Assembly (NCBI GenBank): GCA_965216905.1
Contig: OZ244213.1
Location: 1,798,001 to 1,862,000, forward strand
Reading direction: 5' to 3'
Source of the DNA: G965216905 sp965216905
Lineage (GTDB): Bacteria; Actinomycetota; Acidimicrobiia; Spongiisociales; ZC4RG35
DNA: 64,000 nt
Under the pieces are notes generated by a model. That model was not told the origin of the DNA. It saw only the letters and a program-made list of their open reading frames with translations, and searched no databases. This document shows, piece by piece, positions 16,049 through 24,524 of this stretch. Every line of letters begins with the position of its first letter. The first letter of the stretch is position 1. The position numbers were made by a program, and so were the translations under genes.

Positions 16049-17591
16049 GGGTTCGGGGCGGGCAGGGCCCACCCTCTTCATCGAAGGGCGCGGTATCACG
16101 ATCGGAGACGTGGTGGCGGTTGCCCGGGGCAATCGGTCGGTGCGTCTTTCCGAGGCGGCCCGCGCAGCGATCTCCGACTCCCGCGCCATCGTCGACGGTC
16201 TCGCCGAGGGCGATCCCGTGTACGGAATCTCGACGGGTTTCGGAGCGCTCGCCACCGTGGTCATCCCCGCCGATCGCAGGGAGGCGCTCCAGTCGGCACT
16301 GGTCCGGTCTCACGCTGCCGGGATGGGCGACCCGGTGGAGACCGAGGTGGTTCGGGCGATGATGCTCCTCCGGGCTCGGACGCTGGCGATGGGATACAGC
16401 GGTGTTCGGCTGGAGACCGCCGAAAGCCTGGTCGCCTTGCTCAACCACCGGATTCACCCCGTGGTGCGCGAGTACGGGTCGCTGGGAGCCAGCGGCGATC
16501 TCGCTCCGCTGGCGCACGTGGCGCTGGCGCTGTTGGGCGAGGGCGACGTGGAGCAAGATGGACAGACGGTGGCGGCCGGCGAGGCGCTGGCGGCGGCCGG
16601 ACTGGAGCCGATCCGACTCGCCGAGAAGGAGGGCCTGGCCCTCACCAACGGCACCGACGGAATCCTCGGCATGTTGTGCCTGGCCGTCGATGACGCCCAG
16701 CGCCTGCTGTCGATCGCCGACGTCACCGCCGCTATCACCGTCGAAGGACTGTTGGCGACCGACCGGCCATTTGCCGCCGACCTCCACGAACTCCGCCCCC
16801 AACCGGGCCAGGCCGCGAGCGCCGCCAATCTCCGGGCCATGCTGGCGGGGTCCCCACTGGTGGCCAGCCATCGCCACGGCGATCCTCGCGTCCAGGACGC
16901 CTACTCGGTGCGTTGCACCCCACAGGTGCACGGGGCTGCACGCGACACCCTCGAGCACACCGAGCGCGTCGTCGGGTGGGAACTCGAGTCCGCCATCGAC
17001 AATCCGATGGTCCTTCCCGACGGTCGGGTCGAGTCGTGCGGGAACTTCCACGGAGCGCCACTCGGCTACGTGGCCGACTTCCTGGCCATCGCACTGGCCG
17101 ACGTCGGGATGATTTCGGAGCGCCGGATGGACCGGATGCTCGATCGAACGAGAAGCCATGGGCTGCCGCCGTTTCTCGCCGACGACCCGGGAGTCGACTC
17201 CGGATTGATGATCGCCCACTACACGGCGGCCGGCATGTGCGAGGAGAATCGGCGCCTGGCCGTGCCCTCGTCGGTCGATTCCTATCCCACATCGGGCATG
17301 CAGGAAGACCATGTGTCCATGGCATGGTCGGCTGCCCGGAAGCTGCGCAAGGTGGTCGCCAATCTCACCCGGATCCTCGCTGTGGAGTTGACGGTGGCCG
17401 CCCGGGCGGTCGAGCATCGGCGCCCCCTGGCGCCCGCTCCGGCGACCGGTGCGGTGGTGACACTCGTCAACGGAGTGACCGGAGGTCCGGGCGCCGATCG
17501 ATTCACGTCTCCGGAGATTCGCGCGGTCGAGCAGCTGGTGGCCTCGGGAGCGGTACTGGAGGCGGCCGGTGACCTGGTCACCCTCGCCTGA
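16035..17591 (+). CDS. hutH: Histidine ammonia-lyase
   Basis: HutH removes ammonia from L-histidine to give urocanate, the entry step of the pathway. The 518-residue product has the self-cyclising Ala-Ser-Gly of the MIO prosthetic group at residues 152-154, inside YGSLGASGDLAPL. It also has YGISTGFG, the QDAYSVRC-TPQ segment and the ESAIDNPM region, all characteristic. The start is the third of three tandem ATG codons; only this one is in frame. It is on the strand opposite to the other hut genes and is followed by a DUF1697 gene after 66 bases. Confidence 0.95.
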   Translation: MTEQPGSGRAGPTLFIEGRGITIGDVVAVARGNRSVRLSEAARAAISDSRAIVDGLAEGDPVYGISTGFGALATVVIPADRREALQSALVRSHAAGMGDPVETEVVRAMMLLRARTLAMGYSGVRLETAESLVALLNHRIHPVVREYGSLGASGDLAPLAHVALALLGEGDVEQDGQTVAAGEALAAAGLEPIRLAEKEGLALTNGTDGILGMLCLAVDDAQRLLSIADVTAAITVEGLLATDRPFAADLHELRPQPGQAASAANLRAMLAGSPLVASHRHGDPRVQDAYSVRCTPQVHGAARDTLEHTERVVGWELESAIDNPMVLPDGRVESCGNFHGAPLGYVADFLAIALADVGMISERRMDRMLDRTRSHGLPPFLADDPGVDSGLMIAHYTAAGMCEENRRLAVPSSVDSYPTSGMQEDHVSMAWSAARKLRKVVANLTRILAVELTVAARAVEHRRPLAPAPATGAVVTLVNGVTGGPGADRFTSPEIRAVEQLVASGAVLEAAGDLVTLA

Positions 17592-17657
17592 CCGGTGCCG
17601 GGCGTCCGCCCGGTGGTGCGCCCGGCGACCGATCGCCCGGCGAGGAGCCGGCTGCTG

Positions 17658-18179
17658 ATGCGCCGGGTGGCCTTCCTCCGAGGTATCAACGTCGGTGGGC
17701 ACCGGGTGACCAAGGACCAGTTGATCCACGTCTTCGTCGACTTGGGTTTCGAGCAGGTCGACACCTACCTGGCCAGTGGCAACGTCTTGTTCGGCCCCGG
17801 CCCGGTCCTGGCCGACGGCGACCTGGGTCGGGCGCTCGAAGGGCGACTCGGGTACGCGGTCCCGACGACCACCCGCGGAGCCGCCCAGCTGGATGCGTTG
17901 CTCGAAGATGCTCCGTTCTCGACCGAGGCATTGGAGCGAGCCGTCGGGAAACCACAGGTGATCCTGTTGATGGAGCCGCTCTCGGAGGACCGACGTGCGG
18001 CGCTGGATGGGTGGGCCAGTTCCGAAGACCTGTTGGTAGGCGTCGACGGAGCGGTTCACTGGCTTCCGCTGGCTGGTGTCTCGGGGTCGGGTATCTCTCC
18101 CGACCGGCTGACGGCCATGCTGGGTGTCCACACCGTTCGGACTCGGAACACGATCGATCGGATCCGTCAGCGACTGTGA
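17658..18179 (+). CDS. DUF1697 family protein
   Basis: The 173-residue product opens with the family signature VAFLRGINVGGHR, followed by LGFEQVDTYLASGNVLF and a C-terminal region ending in VRTRNTIDRI. DUF1697 proteins are widespread in bacteria and have no assigned function. The ATG at 17658 begins exactly at the signature and has GAGGAG about 12 bases upstream; longer readings add unrelated residues. It follows hutH in the same direction but need not be functionally linked. Confidence 0.85.
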   Translation: MRRVAFLRGINVGGHRVTKDQLIHVFVDLGFEQVDTYLASGNVLFGPGPVLADGDLGRALEGRLGYAVPTTTRGAAQLDALLEDAPFSTEALERAVGKPQVILLMEPLSEDRRAALDGWASSEDLLVGVDGAVHWLPLAGVSGSGISPDRLTAMLGVHTVRTRNTIDRIRQRL

Positions 18180-18225
18180 ACGCGGCGTGGCGCCGTTCCC
18201 ACTTGACGACGCCCCTTCCGTCCGA

Positions 18226-18255
18226 GATAGTGACTTTCATATGGAAGTCACTATC
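18226..18255. promoter_or_regulatory. Near-perfect 30-base palindrome, likely TetR operator
   Basis: The arms GATAGTGACTT (18226-18236) and AAGTCACTATC (18245-18255) are perfect complements around a CATATG centre, with one mismatched pair. A TTGACG at 18213-18218 lies about 17 bases ahead of an AT-rich hexamer inside the palindrome, so the site would overlap the -10 region. It sits 35 bases before the GTG of the TetR gene. This is the standard layout of autorepression. Confidence 0.8.
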
Positions 18256-18290
18256 CCAATCTTGGCGAGTTCCCCGATTCCGGGGGAATC

Positions 18291-18866
18291 GTGTCGGAAC
18301 TGAGGGCCGCCAAGCGGCTCGAAGCGATGCGTCGATGTCAGGCGGCGGCGCTGGAGATGTTCGTGCGGGACGGGTTCGAGGAGGTCACCGTCGAGCAGGT
18401 CGCCGCCGCCGCCGGGGTCTCGCCGATCTCCATCTACCGCTGGTTCGGTTCGAAGGAGCGCCTGGTCCTGTGGGACGAGTACGACCCGCCGCTCTTCGAG
18501 CGAATCGGGTTGCTGCTGGACGACATGCCGCCCATCGCAGCCATTCATGCTGCGCTCCGTTCCGAGCTGGGGCGAATCTACGAAACGGACCGCGACCGGG
18601 TACTCACACGAACCAAGCTGGCGATCGGCGAGCCGGCACTCCGTCGCGCGGTGGCCGACGATCTTCGCGCCATGGCGGATGGACTGGCCCAACTGGTCGA
18701 GCGTCGACTGCCGGCGTTCGAGGCGAAGGTCATCTCGGCGGCCGTGGTCGGATCGTTGGAGGTGATGCTCCGGGAGTGGGCTCGGAGTGAAGCGACCACG
18801 CCGTTGGCAGAGCTGATCGACGCCGGTTTCGCCGTGTTGGAGCGCTCGACGTGGTCGACGGCATGA
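18291..18866 (+). CDS. TetR family transcriptional regulator
   Basis: The 191-residue protein has an N-terminal TetR helix-turn-helix at about residues 12-58: FVRDGFEEVTVEQVAAAAGVS followed at once by the recognition helix PISIYRWFGSKERL. The C-terminal ligand domain is variable. The start is a GTG at 18291, preceded by a GGGGGAA purine tract and by the palindrome at 18226-18255. The stop overlaps the ABC ATPase ATG (ATGA), so the regulator and exporter form one operon. The ligand is probably an exported drug or metabolite. Confidence 0.9.
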   Translation: MSELRAAKRLEAMRRCQAAALEMFVRDGFEEVTVEQVAAAAGVSPISIYRWFGSKERLVLWDEYDPPLFERIGLLLDDMPPIAAIHAALRSELGRIYETDRDRVLTRTKLAIGEPALRRAVADDLRAMADGLAQLVERRLPAFEAKVISAAVVGSLEVMLREWARSEATTPLAELIDAGFAVLERSTWSTA

Positions 18867-19708
18867 TCTCGGTCCGAGACCTGCGCTACGCCTACCCCGG
18901 GATGCCGGCCGACGTGATCACCGGCATGTCGTTCGGGGTGGCGGACGGCGAGGTGTTCGGATTCCTGGGACCATCGGGAGCGGGAAAGACCACCACCCAG
19001 CACATCGTGATGGGGCTGCTCGATGGCTGGACCGGCACGGTGGAGATCGGCGGCCGAGCCCTGCGGTCGTGGCGGTCGGAGTTGTACGACCGCATCGGCG
19101 CATCCTTCGAGCTGCCGGTTGGGCACCCTCGCCTGACGGTTCGTGAAGACCTCGAGTACTTCGCCAGCCTTCACCGAAGCTCGCCTCGCGACATCCCGTC
19201 GCTGCTCCGGTGGGTGGGGCTGTCGGACTCCCTCGATCGGCCGCTCGCCGACCTCTCGAAGGGTATGCGGGGGCGGGTCAACCTCGCACGGTCGCTGGTG
19301 CACGACCCCGAGCTCCTGTTCCTGGACGAGCCCACCGCCGGTCTGGACCCGGTCAACGCCCGTCTCGTGCGAAGGCTCATTCGGGAGGAGAACGCTCGCG
19401 GCACCACGGTGTTCCTGACGACACACGACATGGTGACCGCGTCGGAGGTGTGCCACCGAGTGGCGTTCGTGGTCGGGGGCCGCATCCTGGCCTGCGACAC
19501 ACCGCGTGCGCTGGAACTTGCGCACGGCCGTCGCCGAATCCGAGTGACCCACCGGGTTGATGACCACACCGTGTCGTCCCGGTTCGAGCTGGGAACGGTG
19601 ACGCCGGAACTGCTCGGCCTGCTGGGCTCGGATCGGGTGGAGACGATCCACACCGAGGAAGCAACCCTCGAGGAGGTGTTCGTGGCGGTCACCGGGGCAA
19701 GGCTGTGA
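18863..19708 (+). CDS. ABC exporter ATP-binding protein
   Basis: The 281-residue ATPase contains Walker A GPSGAGKTT, signature LSKGMRGR, Walker B LLFLDEPT and the switch His in TTHD. It belongs to the drug-exporter (CcmA/DrrA-like) group, with a C-terminal extension of about 70 residues. I chose the ATG at 18863, which overlaps the TetR stop, over an upstream GTG. It pairs with the next gene, whose GTG overlaps its stop (GTGA). Confidence 0.9.
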   Translation: MISVRDLRYAYPGMPADVITGMSFGVADGEVFGFLGPSGAGKTTTQHIVMGLLDGWTGTVEIGGRALRSWRSELYDRIGASFELPVGHPRLTVREDLEYFASLHRSSPRDIPSLLRWVGLSDSLDRPLADLSKGMRGRVNLARSLVHDPELLFLDEPTAGLDPVNARLVRRLIREENARGTTVFLTTHDMVTASEVCHRVAFVVGGRILACDTPRALELAHGRRRIRVTHRVDDHTVSSRFELGTVTPELLGLLGSDRVETIHTEEATLEEVFVAVTGARL

Positions 19709-21153
19709 CGTCCGTTCCGGCGACCGGTTCGTTGCTGCCGGCGGTCCTGCGCAAGGAGGTTCGGCTGTTGGTGCGGCACCGGGTGCTCTGGGCGGTGTCG
19801 ATCGTCACGCTGTGGTGGCTGGGCGTCCTGACGCTGGTCGACCCCGGCACCCGCCCGACGGCGGCAAGGTGGGTCATCGCGTTGGACGTCATGGCGCTCG
19901 GGTTCTTCTTCGCGCCGGTCATGGCATTGGTGGAGCGATCTTCGGGGGTCCCTGCCCTGTCGCGCTTGACGAGACTCCGGCCGTGGGAGGCGCAGGTGGC
20001 CCGCCTGGGACCGATGGTCGTCCTGTCGGCGTTGTCGTCATTGGTGATCGGGCAGGTGGCCGGAGTCCCCGACGTGGGGAGGGTGGTCATCGGGGCCGGG
20101 GCGGGCGGTGCGCTGTTCGCTCTGGTCGGACTGCTGGTCCTCGGCAGGGGGAGATCGTTCACCGGCTTCGTCGGGCGGGTTCCGCTGGTGGCGATCTCGC
20201 TGATGCTGCCGGCGATCGCCGATGGACTCCGGCTCGTCGATTCCCCGCTGGGGGTGTTGAGCCCTGCCACCGGGGCACTTCGCCTGATCCTGGGGCGACC
20301 GACTCCCGCCGGTTCCGGATGGCTGATGGCCGCACTGGGCGTGGGTTGGGTCTGTTCGTTGCCATTGGTGATGGAGCCCGGCCGGCAGACCCCGATATCA
20401 GGCCTCTCCAAGCAGAGGTCGACACACCGGCGGCGGCGACCATGGTGGGCTGCCACTGCACTCGATGCTCGACTGCTGGCCCGCGATCGGCTGGCGCTCA
20501 TGACCCTGGCCGGACTGCCGCTGCTGTTCGGGCTGGTTGCGCTGTCGCTCGGCCCCGGCGAGAGCCTGCTGGTCGCCCGCGGCTTCGACCCGGTCGGCCA
20601 CGAACCGGTGATCTGGGGCTTGGTGGTGGTCGTCCACACGGCGGTGGTCATCGGTTCACTTCTGGGCTTGCTCTTCCTCGAGGATCGGGACGCCGGCCTC
20701 CTCCCGGCAGTGGCGATGACTCGCCTGGGGTTGCGCGGTCTGGTGGTCGTCCGGTCGTCGGTGGCGATGGCGGCGACCGTGGTGATCGCCGGAGCCGGCT
20801 CGATCGTGGCCGCATCCGGGGCGGGCCTCGTCCAGATGGCGGCGGCTGCCGTCTCGGCGGGTGGTCTGGCGGTGGTGATGGGGTTGGCGATGACCGCCTT
20901 CGCCCGCGACCGGGTGCAGGGAATCGCGGTCATGAAGATCGCCGCCATTCCCATGTACGCGCCGGTGGCCATCTGGTTCGTTGACGGCTGGGCGAACCGG
21001 GTGCTGTCGCTCGCCCCGTCGGCCTGGGTCCTCCGCGCCCTGTGGGCGAAGACGCCTCTCGAGGCGGTGGTCTGGGGGGCGGTCGGTGTGGGGATCATGG
21101 CGGTGATCTCGGGTCTGCTGTTTCGTCGGATGAGGCGCGAGCTCGGTACCTGA
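19705..21153 (+). CDS. ABC exporter membrane protein, fluoroquinolone-exporter-like
   Basis: The 482-residue protein has about twelve hydrophobic segments in two halves (residues 25-215 and 255-475) joined by a basic linker. The layout matches two-half actinobacterial permeases annotated as fluoroquinolone export permeases. It should form an exporter with the preceding ATPase, under the TetR regulator. The GTG start overlaps the ATPase stop. The substrate is not knowable from sequence. Confidence 0.8.
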   Translation: MTSVPATGSLLPAVLRKEVRLLVRHRVLWAVSIVTLWWLGVLTLVDPGTRPTAARWVIALDVMALGFFFAPVMALVERSSGVPALSRLTRLRPWEAQVARLGPMVVLSALSSLVIGQVAGVPDVGRVVIGAGAGGALFALVGLLVLGRGRSFTGFVGRVPLVAISLMLPAIADGLRLVDSPLGVLSPATGALRLILGRPTPAGSGWLMAALGVGWVCSLPLVMEPGRQTPISGLSKQRSTHRRRRPWWAATALDARLLARDRLALMTLAGLPLLFGLVALSLGPGESLLVARGFDPVGHEPVIWGLVVVVHTAVVIGSLLGLLFLEDRDAGLLPAVAMTRLGLRGLVVVRSSVAMAATVVIAGAGSIVAASGAGLVQMAAAAVSAGGLAVVMGLAMTAFARDRVQGIAVMKIAAIPMYAPVAIWFVDGWANRVLSLAPSAWVLRALWAKTPLEAVVWGAVGVGIMAVISGLLFRRMRRELGT

Positions 21154-21211
21154 TGCCGTCGGTCCTGGCCGTCCTTCCGAACCAACGTCCCCCTGCTTCA
21201 GGATCGAAGAC

Positions 21212-21236
21212 CTGCCCGACGTGCGAGCTCGGGCAG
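21212..21236. terminator. Candidate bidirectional hairpin terminator
   Basis: CTGCCCGA (21212-21219) and its exact complement TCGGGCAG (21229-21236) enclose a 9-base loop in the gap between the convergent permease and IclR genes. No T-run follows, as is common in GC-rich actinobacteria. Confidence 0.45.
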
Positions 21237-21269
21237 AGGAGATGATCGACCTCCACGGTTGAGGCCGGG

Positions 21270-21992
21270 TCACAGGTGGGCAGCCAGCGCCCGAGCGGTC
21301 GTCACGAGCATGTCGCCGATTTCGTCGCCATCTCGCTGTCCGGGGAACCGGTAGGAGGGTCCAAAGCTCCCCAGCGCGGCGATCACCCGGCCCGAGCCGT
21401 CCCGAACCGGAGCAGCAACGGCGCTGATGCCGTCGATCCAGCGGTCGACGTGCCACAGGTAGCCGTGCGATCGGGCCGAGGCGACCTTGGCCCAGACATC
21501 CTCGGCGTCGACATCGCGGTGGCTGCGGAGATGCAGTGAGATCGCGTCGTCGGACCACCCCGACATCAGCGCCAGCCCGGACGAGAGGGTATGTGGGACG
21601 AAGCGGATGCCGGTCGACGCCGGCACGGTGATGGGGTTCGGTCCGTTGACTTGTTCTGTGAAGATCACCGAGCCTTGATCCAGCACGGCGACCGTGCTCG
21701 CTTCGCCGGTCGATTGCATGGCATCGCGGACGAACACCGGTGCCACCGCGTGGAGGCCGATGGTCGGATCGCCCGGCCCGGTGGCGACCAGCGCACCGGC
21801 GACATACGTCCCCGGCTCGGCGCCACGGCGGACGGCTCCCACCGATTCGAGCGTGGCGAGCAGCCGGCGGACGGTGCTCTTGGGCAATTCCGCGGCCACC
21901 GCCACCTCGGCCAGCGGCATCGACGTACCGGCGCCGGCCAGGATCTTCATGAGCTCGAAGGCCCTCGCAACGGATCGAACGAGGTCGCTCAT
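21270..21992 (-). CDS. IclR family transcriptional regulator
   Basis: The 240-residue protein has an N-terminal winged helix (LAEVAVAAELPKSTVRRLLATL) and the C-terminal IclR ligand domain with LDQGSVIFTEQV, a conserved SSGLALM segment and ISAVAAPVRDGSG. It is divergent from the carnitine-type operon, with a clear inverted repeat between the two starts, so it very likely controls that operon and itself. The ATG at 21992 starts directly before the first helix. Confidence 0.9.
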   Translation of the reverse strand: MSDLVRSVARAFELMKILAGAGTSMPLAEVAVAAELPKSTVRRLLATLESVGAVRRGAEPGTYVAGALVATGPGDPTIGLHAVAPVFVRDAMQSTGEASTVAVLDQGSVIFTEQVNGPNPITVPASTGIRFVPHTLSSGLALMSGWSDDAISLHLRSHRDVDAEDVWAKVASARSHGYLWHVDRWIDGISAVAAPVRDGSGRVIAALGSFGPSYRFPGQRDGDEIGDMLVTTARALAAHL

Positions 21993-22049
21993 CCGGTTGC
22001 GGCCGGTCGGAGCGCGTTGACGATGTCGGGTCCGCTCGATACGATCACC

Positions 22050-22083
22050 GTTCCATCATATAGCGCATTCCGTATGACGGAAC
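22050..22083. promoter_or_regulatory. Inverted repeat, likely IclR operator
   Basis: GTTCCATCATA (22050-22060) and TATGACGGAAC (22073-22083) are complementary at 10 of 11 positions around a 12-base spacer. A smaller TTCCG/CGGAA palindrome lies inside (22068-22082). The site is between the divergent IclR and lyase genes. The same 11-mer TATGACGGAAC occurs at the hutH start. Confidence 0.65.
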
Positions 22084-22104
22084 GCGGTCTTGGAAGGGAG
22101 CGAT

Positions 22105-23043
22105 ATGCGGCCGGCGGGCAAGGTCATCGTCACGTGTGCGGTCACCGGGAGTGCGCACACGCCCACCATGAACTCCGACATCCCCGTGACCGTCGAGGAG
22201 ATGGTCGAGGAGTCGGTTGCGTCTGCCGAGGCGGGAGCCGCTGTCATCCACCTGCACGCCCGCGACCCGCTCGACGGGAGCCCCACCGCCGACGTGGGTC
22301 TCTTCCGCGAGTACTGCACGGCCATCAAGGAACGGTCGGATGCGATCATCTCGATCACCACCGGTGGGGCATCCGACCAACCGGTCCAGGAACGTCTCGA
22401 GGTGGTGCGCCGGCTCCAGCCGGAGCTGGCGACGTGCAACCTGGGGACGATGAACTACGGGCTGTTCCAGATGATCTCCAAGTACGAGGGTCGCTGGAAG
22501 TACGACTGGGAGGAGCCGTACCTCGAGTCGACTCGCGACACACCGTTCGTGTCCCGGTTCTCCGACATCCAGTACATGCTGGAGGTGCTGGGGCCGGAAA
22601 CGGGTTGCCGGTTCGAGTTCGAGGCGTACGACATCGGTCACCTGTACACGCTGGCGTTCTATGCAGATCAGGGTCTGGTTCCCTCCCCGATCTTCCTCCA
22701 ATTCGTGATCGGCACCCTGGGTGGCATCGGGGCCGATGTCGAGAATGTGTTCCACATGAAGGAGGCCGCCGTTCGGCTGTTCGGCGACGACCTCGAGTGG
22801 GGGATTCTGGGAGGGGGCCGGGCCCAGTTCGATCTCATCACCACCGGTGCCACGCTGGGTGGGAACGTGCGAGTCGGGCTCGAGGACTCCATCTACCTGC
22901 GGAAGGGCAAGCTGGCCGAGTCCAACGTCGATCAGGTCCGCAAGATCGTTCGCATCCTCGAAGAGCTCTCCCGCGAGCCCCTGAACCCTGCGGAGACGCG
23001 CCAGACCTTGGGGCTCAAAGGGATCGATCGGGTGGCGTTCTGA
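22105..23043 (+). CDS. Beta-keto acid cleavage enzyme, probable 3-dehydrocarnitine cleavage
   Basis: The 312-residue product belongs to the BKACE (former DUF849) family: zinc-dependent enzymes that condense a beta-keto acid with acetyl-CoA to release acetoacetate and a new CoA thioester. The zinc ligands are seen in IHLHARDP (His49, His51), with the early TCAVTGSAHTP strand, SITTGG and the late LEDSIYL-KGKLA region. Next to a carnitine dehydrogenase/thioesterase fusion the likely substrate is 3-dehydrocarnitine, giving betainyl-CoA. The ATG at 22105 has AAGGGAG upstream. It is the first gene of the operon. Confidence 0.88.
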   Translation: MRPAGKVIVTCAVTGSAHTPTMNSDIPVTVEEMVEESVASAEAGAAVIHLHARDPLDGSPTADVGLFREYCTAIKERSDAIISITTGGASDQPVQERLEVVRRLQPELATCNLGTMNYGLFQMISKYEGRWKYDWEEPYLESTRDTPFVSRFSDIQYMLEVLGPETGCRFEFEAYDIGHLYTLAFYADQGLVPSPIFLQFVIGTLGGIGADVENVFHMKEAAVRLFGDDLEWGILGGGRAQFDLITTGATLGGNVRVGLEDSIYLRKGKLAESNVDQVRKIVRILEELSREPLNPAETRQTLGLKGIDRVAF

Positions 23044-23048
23044 CCGCC

Positions 23049-24524
23049 GTGGAAGGTGCCTTCGGGATCATCGGGACCGGAGTCATCGGATCCGGTTGGG
23101 CGGCTCGGGCGCTCGGCCGCGGACTCGATGTCGTCGCGTTCGATCCTGCTCCGGACGCGGAGGCCAAGCTCCACGCCACCGTCGCCCGGGCGTGGCCGTC
23201 CATGCGCCGGCTCGGCCTGCACGCACGAGCCGACCCCGCCCGAGTCGTCTTCGTGAACTCGATCGAAGCGGTCGCCGCGGAGTGCGGTTTCATCCAGGAG
23301 TCCACCCCGGAGGTCGTCGAGCGGAAGCGCTCGGTTCTCGCCACGATCGATCGAGCGGCGGATCCGTCGGTGATCATTGCCTCGTCGACGTCCGGGATCC
23401 GTCCCTCGGTGCTTCAGGAAGGACTCCGTCATCCCGAACGACTGGTGGTTGGTCATCCGTTCAACCCCGTGTACCTGTTGCCCTTGGTGGAGGTCGTGGG
23501 GGGTGATGGCACCGCCCGCGAGGTAGCGGAGCGTGCCATGGCCGTGTATCGAGATCTCGACATGTACCCGCTGCGGGTGCGCACCGAGGTGGACGGGTTC
23601 CTGTCCGATCGGCTGCAGGAAGCCCTCTGGCGCGAGGCGCTGCATCTCGTCAACGACGGCGTCGCCACCACGGGAGAGCTCGACGACGCCATCGTCTACG
23701 GGCCGGGTCTTCGGTGGGCGGCGATGGGTACGAACCTGACGTTTCATCTCGCCGGCGGCGCCGGCGGCATGCGGCACATGCTCGAGCAGTTCGGTCCGGC
23801 GCTCCAGTGGCCGTGGACGAAGCTGGCTGCTCCTCCCCTGACCGAAGAGCTGACCGAGCGGATGGTCGAGGGAACGACTGCCCAGGCCGCCGGCCGCACG
23901 GTCGAGGAGCTCGAACGGCAGCGTGACGAGGCGCTGGTCGCCACCATGTATGCGCTGCGGGAGACCGGCTTGGGGGCGGGACGGTTGATCACCGATCGGG
24001 AGGAACGCACATCGGACCGCAAGGCACCGGTTCGATGGGTGCCGGGTCAATCCATCGCCGCGCCACTCGAGCTGTACCGGTGCCGGGTGGTTCCCGACTG
24101 GGTCGACTACAACGACCACATGACCGAATCGGCCTACCTGCTGGCCTTCGGGTGGGCGTCGGACGCGCTGTTCCGGTTCCTCGGGATCGACGACCGGTAT
24201 CGGTCGGCCGGCCACTCCTTCTACACGGTGGAGTCGCACCTCGTGTATCGCAGGGAGGTTTCGACCGGTGAGCCGCTGCGGTTCACGACCCAACTGCTCG
24301 GCCACGACCGCAAGCGCCTGCACATCTTCCACCGGATGTATCACGCCACCGATGGCGACCTGCTGTGCACCAACGAACAGGTGCTGGTCCATGTCGACAT
24401 GGACATCGGTCGCAGTGCACCGACGCTCGACGGGCCCAGGACGGTGCTCGAGGCGATCGCCGAAGCCCACGATCACCTGCCCCGGCCGAAGCGGGCGGTC
24501 ATGTCGATCCGCGAGGAGGACTGA
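23049..24524 (+). CDS. L-carnitine dehydrogenase fused to betainyl-CoA thioesterase
   Basis: The 491-residue product has two parts. Residues 1-325 are a 3-hydroxyacyl-CoA-dehydrogenase-type NAD enzyme: FGIIGTGVIGSGWA, ASSTSG, the catalytic VGHPFNP and a C-terminal helical domain. Residues 335-491 are a hot-dog thioesterase with DWVDYNDHMTESAY. The same fusion is known from rhizobia as L-carnitine dehydrogenase/betainyl-CoA thioesterase. It would oxidise carnitine to 3-dehydrocarnitine and later release glycine betaine from betainyl-CoA. The best start is the GTG at 23049, five bases after the upstream stop; the frame is open much further back but without sense. It abuts the acyl-CoA dehydrogenase start. 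Confidence 0.88.
   Translation: MEGAFGIIGTGVIGSGWAARALGRGLDVVAFDPAPDAEAKLHATVARAWPSMRRLGLHARADPARVVFVNSIEAVAAECGFIQESTPEVVERKRSVLATIDRAADPSVIIASSTSGIRPSVLQEGLRHPERLVVGHPFNPVYLLPLVEVVGGDGTAREVAERAMAVYRDLDMYPLRVRTEVDGFLSDRLQEALWREALHLVNDGVATTGELDDAIVYGPGLRWAAMGTNLTFHLAGGAGGMRHMLEQFGPALQWPWTKLAAPPLTEELTERMVEGTTAQAAGRTVEELERQRDEALVATMYALRETGLGAGRLITDREERTSDRKAPVRWVPGQSIAAPLELYRCRVVPDWVDYNDHMTESAYLLAFGWASDALFRFLGIDDRYRSAGHSFYTVESHLVYRREVSTGEPLRFTTQLLGHDRKRLHIFHRMYHATDGDLLCTNEQVLVHVDMDIGRSAPTLDGPRTVLEAIAEAHDHLPRPKRAVMSIREED

Noticed and set aside
14085..18131. A minus-strand reading frame of over 1,300 codons running from the multicopper oxidase back through hutH and beyond.
   Set aside because: Only the part after 15452 has oxidase motifs; the rest is the antisense of hutH and the DUF1697 gene, kept open by high GC.
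21591..23048. Upstream extension of the carnitine dehydrogenase fusion by almost 490 codons.
   Set aside because: The extension runs antisense to IclR and out of frame through the BKACE gene; conserved sequence begins at 23049.
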